Below, one piece after another: positions 1 through 10,182 of a stretch of 64,000 bases of DNA (position 1 is the first letter of the stretch; each line of letters opens with the position of its first letter). The DNA lies in NCBI GenBank assembly GCA_008973525.1, contig WACJ01000520.1:186001-250000 (forward strand). Direction: 5' to 3'. The position numbers were made by a program, and so were the translations under genes. Below the pieces are notes generated by a model. That model was not told the origin of the DNA and made no database searches. It worked only from the letters and a program-made list of their open reading frames with translations. Source of the DNA: Stenopsyche tienmushanensis (Eukaryota > Arthropoda > Insecta > Trichoptera > Stenopsychidae).

Positions 1-853
1 GATGTTTTTACCTAATCCCTAACTTTTTTCAGCGCTGAAAACTTTTCATATTTCGCACGCTTAGCCGCGGCCAGCCTGGGCCTCTATATATCTCACCTGC
101 TAGCCGAGTGATATATGGACCGGCATTAAATCATAGCAATGAGTACAAATGCTCCTCCTGGGAGACTGGCTGCTTCTGTGTTTGCCTCATTTGGGGCCAC
201 TGGATTTGCGGAAAGTATTTAATGAACTGTACCGACACCCCCGGGGGTGAATCGATCGAAAATGATGGATTGCACATCGACGATTTCACCCTACCGCTGT
301 GGGAATAATACAAACAGAAATTCTGCTAAAAAGCAGCTTTTTACAAATGACTGATTTTAGAATTTACTGTGCTTGTTTGCCTGCTTTATTTGAATTGAAC
401 CTAGCACTGGGCTTACGGGTATTATTTAATTACTTGTCGGTAAAATTAATAGTTACATTTTATAATTGGTTTAACCAAATGTTAAGATTTTGTATAAAAT
501 TCAAGAGCATTCATAATTAGCACTTGAAAACAATGAAGGATTTTAATCCAAAATTTTCGATATTTTCAGAGCTTGAATATTTTTTATAAATGGAATTCCT
601 TTTTGCAAATAGTCAATTGAGATAATACATGATAAATAATAATGTTTTCATAATGAAATATTACAAAAAATTGACAAAATCTTAGAATTTTAGGAACCGT
701 TTAAATTGCTAAAAATATATTTAGGGCATTTGCAAATAAATACAATATATTCATATTTGTAAATATTGTTTCTATTCAATATTCAATTCAAATTTCTATT
801 GATTTTCATAACTAATAATTCGTCGTATAACTAAAAGTTATGTTTTAGATAGA
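1..853. other. Intergenic, no gene recognised
   Basis: Positions 60-310 are a little GC-richer than the rest and carry overlapping short ORFs on both strands (108-308 plus, 131-313 minus). Neither resembles a known protein and neither has a supporting splice site or start context. The remainder is plain AT-rich sequence. Confidence 0.6.
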
Positions 854-881
854 TCCTACGAACTTATTGAGTGATTTGTTA
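854..881 (-). repeat. Solo terminal repeat of a mariner-like MITE
   Basis: This 28-bp stretch matches the right terminal inverted repeat of the small MITE at 27087-27178, sharing the core ACTTATTGAGTGAT. No partner repeat lies nearby, so this is a solo end or the remnant of a deleted element. Confidence 0.5.
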
Positions 882-2236
882 TGTATACAAAAATTAATAT
901 TATATTACAAATTTGTTTTGTAAGTCAATTTATGTGGTTCAAGATGTCAACATGAAATTAAATTTAATCAAGTATTTCAATTCATATGTGAAGTTTGTTC
1001 ATTTCACGTGTTCGCCATTTCCAGCTATCCTCCTTATTTTCCAAGAACTCCGAGTACACTATGAATAACGAAATAAGTGTAGAACTTAGAAAAGTTTCAG
1101 ATCCTTGGAAATCTGACAAGAGCACGGAAGCCTTAGGAAAGTTATAGACGAGAAAACTTATCAATATGTCTCTCGTTACTTAATTCTCAGGCTTCAAAGA
1201 GCATTTAGGCTACAGAAGATTTTCTACCATGACATTGCGATACGTGCTCTCGACAGGAATTCCGAGGCAATTCGCATATCGCGAATAAAAGTATATTTAC
1301 AGCAAAACTTGAATTTTTGCCACTTAAAATGTGGTCTTACGCCCGGGGCGCGTAATTTAAATAATCAATTTGAATATGTTTTCGCATGTCTGGATGTATA
1401 ATACAAAGTGATGTATATTCCATCGCTTAGAAAGCGGCTTAAAAGTTTCGATTGTTACCGCATTTTCCTTCGCCGGGTTCCGTTTTAATATAAGGATCAA
1501 TTTTCCGCGAAGGCTCCAATTCATTTTAATGGAAACGATTTCATCGGAATTATTTTTACGGTCCGTGTTGGTAAAACTTGAAAACCGTGTACGCGGAGTT
1601 TCAATTTTAATTTATTTTCCGCTTAAAAAAACTCAATCATACCGTCGAGCTGATATGCAAAACTCCCCCTATATATCAAAAGTCAATTAAGCTGCTAATA
1701 TTTATTTTTAAATGATTTCGCCCAAAAAATACATAAAATATCCCAGTCCCCCTCGGCGAGATTATATACGGGATGAGATTATAAAAAAAATGTACAGAAT
1801 AAAACATCTTTTAAGCATAAAGCCTCTTTATTTTAACGACAAGGGTAGTAAAAGGTGTAAAAAAGTCATACTTTGGAAAATATTGCCAGATTCACGATCT
1901 ACCATCTAATGTTTTATTTTTAATATGTCTAATGGTTTCTCAAGTATCTCGGAACGAAAATGATTTAAACTTTGTAAAAAAAATACAAAAATATGTAAAT
2001 AATGTGTTTAAAATACAATTGGTTTGTGTAATATACAATATTGGGAGCAGAAGGGGCTGAATTCAATATAAAAAAAATATTTTTTATTATCATTTTTTGT
2101 CATTGTTCAAGTCAATTTTAAGATATATCAAAAGATTTTTTTAATTGTAGTAAGAGGGGTGATATTTGGTGAATATATAGGGATGAATGAGTACTAAACC
2201 CGAAAAAAAGTCTCACTGATTTGACAACGACAAATA
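882..2236. other. Intergenic, nothing recognised
   Basis: AT-rich. A slightly CpG-richer patch at about 1320-1640 has no convincing ORF. Short ORFs such as 982-1164 (minus) and 1712-1909 (plus) look like chance. Confidence 0.6.
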
Positions 2237-2368
2237 CACTCGGGCTTCGTATAACACGTTTTTACACAACACGATTTTATACAACACGTTTGTATAAATT
2301 GTGGCATGTTTTATACAACTCGCTTTATATGACACGGTTTGAGGGGAAAAAATATACATTATTTTAAA

Positions 2369-3060
2369 GTGTTATTGATATTGGAGAACGCACCAGAGCA
2401 TCGGCCCTTAGACCAAGGTATAATTTCAATATTTAAAGCATATTATATTCGTTGAACATTTGAAAAAATATTAGGATACATCGATCAAGATGAAAATGCA
2501 ACACTACACACACGAAATTGTATCGATATTATTTCTGCATCCGTTAAAAAAATAAAACAATTTACTTTAAATTCTTGCTGGAAAAAGCTGTGACCAGAAG
2601 AAGTCTCTGGAAAAAATGTTTAACCATCAATGAAGATGAATACCCAAGAACAATAAACATTTGTTAGTCAGTCAGCCAGACAATAAACATTGGAGATGGT
2701 TTTGATGACATGAATATTCATGACATCCAAGAAATATTGGAGGATTGCACGTTGAACGTAAACGAATTGCTCGAAATATTGATTAAATCTACCCCAATTT
2801 ATGATTCAGAAAGCAGTTGCAGTAAAATAGTTACATGTTTAACATTAAAAACATTTAATGAAAACATTGAATAAGCTATTAAATTAGATTTTGTTGCATA
2901 GAAAAATGATCCTATAATGGAAAGAAGTTTAAAATTCAAGAGAGAATTACAACAGATTTTGGAACCCTCGATTGAAATACGTAAAGATTTATACGAGACA
3001 ATCGCTAATTATCGTATATTTGAAGGCTTAAACCAGAAATACTCTATTAATTTGTTTTAA
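2369..3060 (+). pseudogene. Pogo/Tigger-type transposase remnant (copy A)
   Basis: Conceptual reading gives VLLILENAPEH, the block that normally contains the second catalytic Asp (LLxLDNAPAH); here that Asp is Glu. The next residues are RPLDQGIISIFKAYYIR, matching the IQPLDQG motif of the family, so roughly 30 residues between the two blocks are missing through an in-frame internal deletion. Downstream are TLNSCWKKL-stop-PEE (family: SWKKLWPE, so Trp has become TGA), an acidic block DIQEILEDC, and ERSLKFKRELQQILEP, ending at TAA 3058-3060. Several stops and at least one frameshift make it non-functional. In the family this enzyme cuts and pastes the element at TA sites. The N-terminal DNA-binding half is absent. 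Family identity is clear from the ordered motifs. Confidence 0.75.
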
Positions 3061-3302
3061 AAATAAATATCTGTTTGTTCGTATGTAATGCGCTGTCACA
3101 CCATTCATCAGATTGTGATAAAACTTCATCCAATTATAGCTAAAGATTGCGTAAGTAGCATAAGCATAGTTTAATATATATAAATCAATGTTTGTTTGTC
3201 CGTATTCGATGCACTACCATACCGTTTATTCGATTGCAATAAAACTTTGTCAACTTATTGTTTACACTTACAGAAATAACATTGGTTTTGTAAAAATATT
3301 TT
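3061..3302 (+). repeat. Tandem dimer of a ~121-bp repeat (locus A)
   Basis: Two diverged monomers start at 3061 and 3182, a period of 121 bp. Each contains TGTTTGTTCGTATG or TGTTTGTCCGTAT, then an ACCATTCATC / ACCGTTTATT-like block, then GATAAAAC or AATAAAAC. The first monomer carries the TAGCTAAAGATTG variant and the second TTATTGTTTACACTTAC. The same monomer order recurs in reverse orientation at 6797-7040 and 18543-18785. It lies directly after the transposase stop of pogo copy A. Confidence 0.75.
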
Positions 3303-3340
3303 TTGTGTACACAGTTTGTTATGCGAGACGTGGCATTGTA

Positions 3341-6300
3341 TCGCATACCGGGTAATCATTAGTACTTATATAAACTATCTTCGATATTTTTTTGGAACGC
3401 AAATCCTGATTTTGTATGATCTTTGCGACGTTTTTGGGGAACTATATAACCGCGTATGTGCTTCCTGAACGGTGTCTCGATATAAAATGACTGTAAAATA
3501 ATATGTCTTAAAATTACAATAATAAATTTAAATATAATAACCAAGGATTTTAATTGTACAGATTTGGGTTTAAATCTATGTTGTTCAAATGTTCAATAAA
3601 AATCACCATAGCAACAAATTTCGGAAGTATTGATATTTTCGATCAATTGTCTTGATTTAGCTTGATTTTTGATATTTGAAAATGTAAATACTGAAATTAT
3701 CAATAAAGTTATGTCTATATTGATTTCGGATATTAGCGAATTAAAATAAAGCAATCTGCTTGTAATGTAAGCATGATGAATTAGTTGGTGTGGTTGGTAT
3801 CAAATCTTCCATATTACATCCCTTGTATGCAATAAACTCGATAATACAATATATTTAAAGGGTTTTGAAGTAATTTTACAGATGAGTATACAACGATTGT
3901 ATTTCCAAGGATTATTTAAATTATTTTGGAATAACTAAGCCCATTCAAACGATAAAAATACATTACACAAGCAGCAAAATTAATATCCATTCGAACGCAT
4001 TAAATTAAGGAGATTATTGGAATAATTTCCGCTCAGCCATAACACAAATGAATTGAAATGCACGTACATTTATTTCGTTATTTAATTTTATCATTGTTCC
4101 AAATCAATTTACAAATTAATGGTCATTTACCGGTGCAGCAGTTTTGAATTAGTGAAACTGGGTTAAGCCAGAGACCGGGAAATAACCACAGTCTCTACAA
4201 TCGGGATCTTATGCCGGAATATAGCATGTCGAATAATTACATTACTCGTATTCATTAAATATACGTAATTGTTCGACAATGCAGAAATGTTCATAATGAT
4301 CGTACTTTGCAGTGGTGTGTGTCTTAAAATTATTTCATCGAATGCTCTTCCAAATATTAACAACATTATGAAAAATTAATAAATCCAATAAATCTTTGGA
4401 TTGATATGAATTTACATAAAGAGCAATTTCATTTTGCTGTGGTTAAAACTATTTGAATTGGAGGGAAAGATCTTACGAAAGATGATAAAAACTTGAAGGA
4501 GATGAAGAAAATCGATTTGGATTTTGATAATGATTTGAATTTAATCTTGAAATTTTGATTTAAACGAAAGATCTTAAATCTCGAATAGAGATCGCGAAAT
4601 TATATCTCATTTTACCTCTTAAAAAATTACATTTGGAAAGTCTTCTGAGAATGTTTGCCTTTTGGTCTTATGATTTAAATCTTTTTTTAGCCTACTTAAA
4701 AAGATACATTTTTGAATGTTTGAAGTAGAGGTATAAATAGAAAAAGCTTGAAACCTTATTTATTCACAAAGACGATATCTTTTGGAACACATTTAAATAT
4801 TTGCTGGTAGTCGGGAATTGACATTAAAATATTTGAATATTGTAGGATTTTTATTAAAAACAACTTCTTGTATATTGAAATTACATTTATTGATCGTAGG
4901 CATTGTTTATTGACAAAAATGTTGATAAAACTGATTTAAATCCTGCTTTAAACAGCATCCCCAAGCTTAAAACTAATATTTTATTTGAGAGCTTTCATCA
5001 AAATATGAATTAAATTCATCTTTGGACAGAATAAATATTTCATAATTTTGTTACAGCTGTGTACACAAACTTGTGATATTTTTTGCGATGAATGAATTAA
5101 AATATTTTAAAGATTGGTTTTTTATTCCATTATAAAACAACACAGTTTAAAAGCTTCAATTTTAACCAACAATAGTTTCTAGCATAATATGCTTATCCCA
5201 TTTACATATTGCCATTTTAACTTTGTAATGAATACGTTTTATAAATAATTCATATGAATTCCAGTGTTTATATTTAAATCAGGTAGGTTGTAATGAGTTC
5301 CATGAATTTGTTAAAAACTTGTGTATAACTGCGCCATTAGCTTCAGGGTGTCATGATTTTCTCATAATAACAAATCTTTATTTATAACAAATACGTTGAA
5401 TACTCAATAAGATTATATTAGGCTTCATCTTCATATTTGTTTTCGGATGCTAGCGATTTTCAGGAGTACAACAGTAGAAAGGTTATCATGAAAACATGCT
5501 TAAATTGAACTTGTAAAGAGATTGTAAAAAATCAATTTTATTTATACTTTCTATTAATTCAAATACTTTTACATTTGATATGATTAAAACTTCTTTGCAA
5601 TACATTTTTAGTATTTTCAAGGAAACTTAAATGACAAATTACACCTAAAAGACGCATTTAGGTTTTGGTTTTAATTGTATTATATGGCTTATATGGCTGG
5701 CTGTAACTGAAATTTTGCACCCATTTATAAAAAGCTAATGTTTGTTACAGTCAGTGTTTATACATATAAAGCTGCTATTTTATCTACAAATAGCTTACGT
5801 TAATTAATTTTATATAGACGTCGTCTACTTTCGATACAAGGTTGCTGGGGCTTGGGTAAACGTGGCTAAAGTTGTAATGAAAGTGACATATGTTGAATAA
5901 AATTAAAGCTAGCTTCTGACGCCAATAGAAAGTATGAAATTAATTGTTTTTTTATATGAGAAATAATGAAAGAAGGGAATATTAGAATCTATTTGGAGAG
6001 TTTGTGGTTTCTCAAGCTAATGGAAGCATTCATAGGGTGTAAAAGCAACGTAACAACATACTATTTTTGCGAGAGTTTTACTGACCACAAAAACACTTGC
6101 AAGAATGACTACTATTGTTGGAAACATCCGTGGAAAAAAACGAAATTTCCTAAATTTGCCAAAAACTTAAAAAACAATATACTAAGTTTTTAAAGCAATT
6201 TTGGTTATAGACATGATGGATCAAATTGCAATTAAATATCAAATTGAAATCTAAAAAGTGACACCTTTCTATGTATTTTTTAATATTTTGGATCCAGCCA

Positions 6301-6588
6301 GAATTAATGCTTGGGGTTGTATATAAGGAAACAACGGAAGAAAAATATTAGCCATTAATTTAGCCATAGAACTTTTTGGAAAAAATAAAATATACCCTTT
6401 ATTTACGTTTCATAACATACATAATGCCTTTTTTTAAGGATCGGTTATTTTCACTAGGCATGGTATAATTACACAGGAAGTATTGTAGGCTTAGTGTTTA
6501 TTTCATCAGTATTTACTTTTACAGATTTTGTAAATCGGAGTAAATCTGGATCAAGACAATCAATCGGAAATGTTATTATTTCCTAATA
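3341..6588. other. Intergenic, AT-rich, no gene recognised
   Basis: No credible exon seen. Positions 3459-3498 resemble 32930-32969 (listed separately). A 75-codon plus-strand ORF at 5966-6193 is Cys- and Lys-rich but matches nothing I know. The minus-strand ORFs at 3359-3544 and 4163-4366 look like chance. Confidence 0.55.
3459..3498 (+). repeat. 40-bp dispersed repeat, copy 1
   Basis: About 34 of 40 positions match 32930-32969 by eye; shared blocks include TTCCTGAAC and GACTGTAAAA. Possibly a fragment of an unidentified transposon. Confidence 0.35.
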
Positions 6589-6796
6589 AACTAGACTCTC
6601 TATTATCCGGGCTAATACTGAGGAAGACGGACACGGATAACTAAATAACACGGACTATCCAAATCATAAAATTTCTACTTGGTTTCGAACATAATGTCAT
6701 ATTTGCAATACACATGTTTGTTGCATGATTTTCATACTTATTATTTACTAGCTATAAAAGTAATAATTCTAAAAAAAGATCTACTTAAGTTAATTG

Positions 6797-7040
6797 CACT
6801 ATATCTATATTATTTAAGAAAGTACAAACAATAAGTTAGAAAAGTTTTATCGTAATCGAATGAACGGTATGACAGCGCATAAAATACAAACAAACAAATT
6901 TATATTTTTGAATATTAGACTATACCTATGTTATTTGTACAAATCTTAGCAATAAGTGGACGAAGTTTTATTGCAATTTGATGAACGGTATGGCATCGCA
7001 TTACATACGAACAAACAAGAATTTATTTTCATATATAAGA
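6797..7040 (-). repeat. Tandem dimer of the ~121-bp repeat (locus B)
   Basis: The TGAACGGTATG block occurs at 6861 and 6982, a 121-bp period. Orientation is opposite to locus A but the same as the surrounding transposase, and the order of the two monomer variants is conserved. It lies inside pogo copy B between the transposase stop and the TIR. Confidence 0.75.
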
Positions 7041-7101
7041 AGACTAAGAAAAACGCTAATAGTTAAGCAAACAAGTGACCGTTATTAATTAGTACTAAGC
7101 A

Positions 7102-7830
7102 TTACCAGAATATAAAAATAATATATAGAAGTATATTTAAAAAAAACTGTGATTTTGCTTGTTTTTGAGATATTTTAAACAAATTTCTATTATCACTTCG
7201 AATTTTTCCCAAATTTATTATATCATCATATTCAAATCCTCTTTGTTCAAAATAATCTAGCAATATTTCAACATAATTTAACGCCGTTTTATGACAAATG
7301 TAATTACTAGTATCTTCTTCATTTGTAGTGTCAATCTCATTTTTTTTCTTCTTGAGAAACCAAAAAAGGATATCTGCATCATCCGTGCATTCAAAATCTG
7401 AATCATTTAAATCATGATCGAACCACTCCTCAATGTTTTCCCTCTCCACGTTTTTAAACCATTCAAAATTTTCCAATCATCCACATATTTCAGTTATATC
7501 ATTTCATTCTCTTCAGAATGCATTAATCTGTTTTCAAGAATCTTTTTCTATGATCGAACAAGTGTTTCTGGCTTTACATTTGACCAGGATTGTGTTATTT
7601 TGCGTATAACATTTAATATTGTAATATTTTTTCCAGAAAGCGATCAAGTTGCCCTTGCAAAAATTTTGCAACCATCGCTTGTTTTCAATATGCTTTCGGT
7701 AGCAATCCCTTATTTTTTTAAATCTTGCACCTCTGGAACCCATTTTTTTTTTGAACCAATCTTCAAAAATCTCCCTGCTCATCTGTGCCCCTTTCTGAAT
7801 ATAATAATCGACAGGAAGATTTTTCATTGA
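7102..7830 (-). pseudogene. Tigger-type transposase remnant (copy B)
   Basis: Read on the minus strand, an upstream segment (7827 downward) gives [20 protein letters not shown], the block before the second catalytic Asp in Tigger transposases. A frame-shifted segment then gives [20 protein letters not shown], matching the [15 protein letters not shown] block with Trp converted to TAG. The last 124-codon segment (7102-7476) gives EEWFDHDLNDSDFECTDD and ALNYVEILLDYFEQRGFEYD, typical of the acidic C-terminal tail. The segment with the second catalytic Asp and the PPNTT/QPMDQG motifs is missing, so it is internally deleted. Upstream sequence to about 8060 may hold a degraded N-terminal DNA-binding region. 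Non-functional; family call is firm. Confidence 0.75.
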
Positions 7831-8130
7831 AGTTTTCTTAAAAGATCGAGGTTTATTTTATTTACCAATCACCAAAAGTTTCATTTTCTGAATTCCTGAT
7901 GTGTTTCCAGTCTCTTATCATCCTGGTTCCTTTTTCACAATCTTACACTCGTTGTGATATCTGCCTCGTGTAACAAGCTTTCTTAAACTTTATTGTCCGG
8001 TTGTTTTGAGAACCAAAGTATTGTGTTCATTTTGTTGTGTGCGTCTCACAATCACATAAGAAAAAAATATAGTAATTAATATTTTTTAGCCATAGATAAT
8101 CTGCACCTGGATAATCAAGAGTACGCTGTA

Positions 8131-9837
8131 TCTTCTAAATTATTGGTATGGTGAAAATTTTTCATAATCTGGATTTAAATCCGAACCATTATAATAAAAG
8201 TCTAGAGTCTAATCCATTGTACTGACATTTGGTCTATAAGCTATCAATATATATCTTCGGCATTTTCTATTTCAATCCATAAAACAATCAAGTTTTTCAT
8301 GGGATTAATTCAAATGAACACAACCCCGTCGGCGGCGCCTATCCAGGGCATACACGGGGGTTATTAAGATTCATGGCGTTCATTTGCGTAAAAGATGCGA
8401 GCGTACTGCGGGGGCTATACAAATTAATTAGGAATAAAACAATGTATTGTTGTGCGGTGTTACATTTCTTGCTGTTAAAATCTACCGGGGTCCCATAACG
8501 GGTGATGTATTGGCCATTCCATGCTTAATTCTGAATAATGGGTTCCGTGCTCGCCGAGGCTCACATGCTCTCGCCTGTTAAATCACTGAAGTGACAACCG
8601 CTCACCCCTTGTGCGAAGCCGTTATGTCCGCCAACTTTGCTGAAGGAAGCCGTTCTTCAGCCACGGCACCATTGACGTGGTCGTTGGACTGAAAACTTCG
8701 ACTATCGACCGAGAGGATCGCAATTCTTCGGACATATCATTGCGTGGGATTACAGCGAATCCTCGGGGGGTGGAAACGTGTTGAGATTTTCTAATCGAGC
8801 ACATCTCATGACTCCTTATTACGTAGCCAACTTATTTTTCTATTTACATAAAATTAAATTGCCTATCATACCGTGTATTGTGATATTCGAATGCTTCCAT
8901 GTCAGCATCGGATACTGAATGCAGGGACAAATTCCTGTAATTATAGTCAATGCACGCAATTCTGACTTTATGCAGACTAACGGAGCGATATAAATTGAAA
9001 TTTGTCTGCACGTACTGTGCTTCTTAATATGTTAAGCATCGAGCGATTGAGAGAAGCTTAGTATTTAGCTTAACTACTTGTAAATTAATCGATTTTCCAT
9101 GGATAATATTTGGAATAAAATACATAGTTTGTAACATATAACTTACGCAAAGACAAAATCCAAATATCTATTTGGAATAACTTTAAAAATTAAGCCCAAT
9201 GCCACAACCTATCAATTGATTGTATTAAGATGCTGTTAATGAAATTGTTTAAAGTTGCAATTAAATTCGATATGAACAGGATAAAAACCATGAATCAGTT
9301 GATCAAAAAGGTTTGTATTAATACAAATCACTCAAGGCGAATTTAAATAGTATACAAGATAATAAACGACTGAATTGACGACAAAGAGCAACTGAAGTGC
9401 TATTATTTTCAGCCGAATATCTGTAAAAAGTTGATCAGGATCGTTTATGATTGGATTTGAAACAATAATTAATAAATAATTACATGCAAAAAGACAATGA
9501 CAATGCCATATTAAACATATCATTTCACCAGAAAAATCTCATATGGAGATTGATTACATCCCAAAACGAATGTAGCACATTGTGAATAATAATATTAAAA
9601 AACCAGGATATTAATTTAATTCCAAAAAATATATATTATTTTCATGTAACTAGAGGAATATAAGAAGAACCCAAACTGATTTTCATTTTATTGCTTGACC
9701 GTTTTTGGGGATTAGTTACACTTGGGCTGCTGCATTTTCAAGTCGTGTTTTGTGTTCTTTCAGTGACTATACTTATCAACAATAAATTGCGATTTATATT
9801 GCGAAATTGCACTCAATGAAAGAGTTTCATTTTCATG
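8131..9837. other. Intergenic; GC-enriched patch 8320-8830
   Basis: A patch at about 8320-8830 is visibly richer in GC and CpG than its flanks, but its ORFs are short and unrecognised (8622-8804, minus, is the longest). The rest is AT-rich with no feature seen. Confidence 0.5.
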
Positions 9838-9845
9838 CTCTAAAT

Positions 9846-10174
9846 CAGCGCTTCTTAAACTTATGTAGTCCGCGGACCCCCTCTTGGAGCAAAATTTCCT
9901 TCGCGGACCCCCTCTTGAGCAATTTTTTTCTCGCGGACCCCCTTTTGGACAATTTTCTTTTTGGTGAGCCTCATCCCAACCCTTGTGACTTAATTTTTCA
10001 GACAAACAAACATTTCCTGGCAAAAATAGAGCTTCTTATAATGTTTTCTGTAAATAATTTCACGAAAATATCTTGTTCAACTACAGATAAATGCTTTTTT
10101 TGTATCTTCGCGGACCCCCGGAAATGGCTTCGCGGACCCCCAGGGATCCGCGGACCCCTGTTTAAGAACCGCTG
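9846..10174. mobile_element. hAT-type MITE with perfect 8-bp target duplication
   Basis: The TIRs are CAGCGCTTCTTAAAC at the left and, reading inward from the right, CAGCGGTTCTTAAAC: 15 bp with one mismatch. Immediately outside both ends is the identical octamer CTCTAAAT (9838-9845 and 10175-10182), the 8-bp duplication expected of hAT insertions. The 329-bp element has no transposase. It contains six copies of CGCGGACCCC starting at 9871, 9902, 9932, 10109, 10131 and 10149, all on the plus strand. Such subterminal repeats are typical transposase-binding arrays in hAT elements. The perfect duplication suggests a fairly recent insertion. Confidence 0.9.
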
Positions 10175-10182
10175 CTCTAAAT

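Larger units (their letters stand above)
2237..3338 (+). mobile_element. Pogo/Tigger-like DNA transposon, internally deleted (copy A)
   Basis: The left end begins after a TA dinucleotide (2235-2236) with CACTCGGGCTTCGTATAACA and is followed by several further TATAACACG-like subterminal motifs. The proposed right end is at about 3312-3338 before TA (3339-3340); read in reverse it gives a degenerate version of the same terminus that is closer to the solo terminus at 20.48 kb. Inside lie the C-terminal part of a pogo-type transposase and then two tandem ~121-bp repeats. TA target duplication and TIRs fit the IS630/Tc1/pogo superfamily. The left end is well supported; the right end is degenerate and less certain. 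Confidence 0.6.
6589..8128 (-). mobile_element. Pogo/Tigger-like DNA transposon, both ends present (copy B)
   Basis: The element is flanked by TA on both sides (6587-6588 and 8129-8130). Inward from the right end the sequence reads CAGCGTACTCTTGATTATCC; from the left end AACTAGACTCTCTATTATCC. These are imperfect TIRs of the classic Tigger type with a GATTATCC core. The 1540-bp body contains a broken transposase on the minus strand and, near its 3' end, a dimer of the 121-bp repeat. It belongs to a different pogo subfamily from copy A because both the TIR and the transposase C-terminus differ. Confidence 0.75.
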
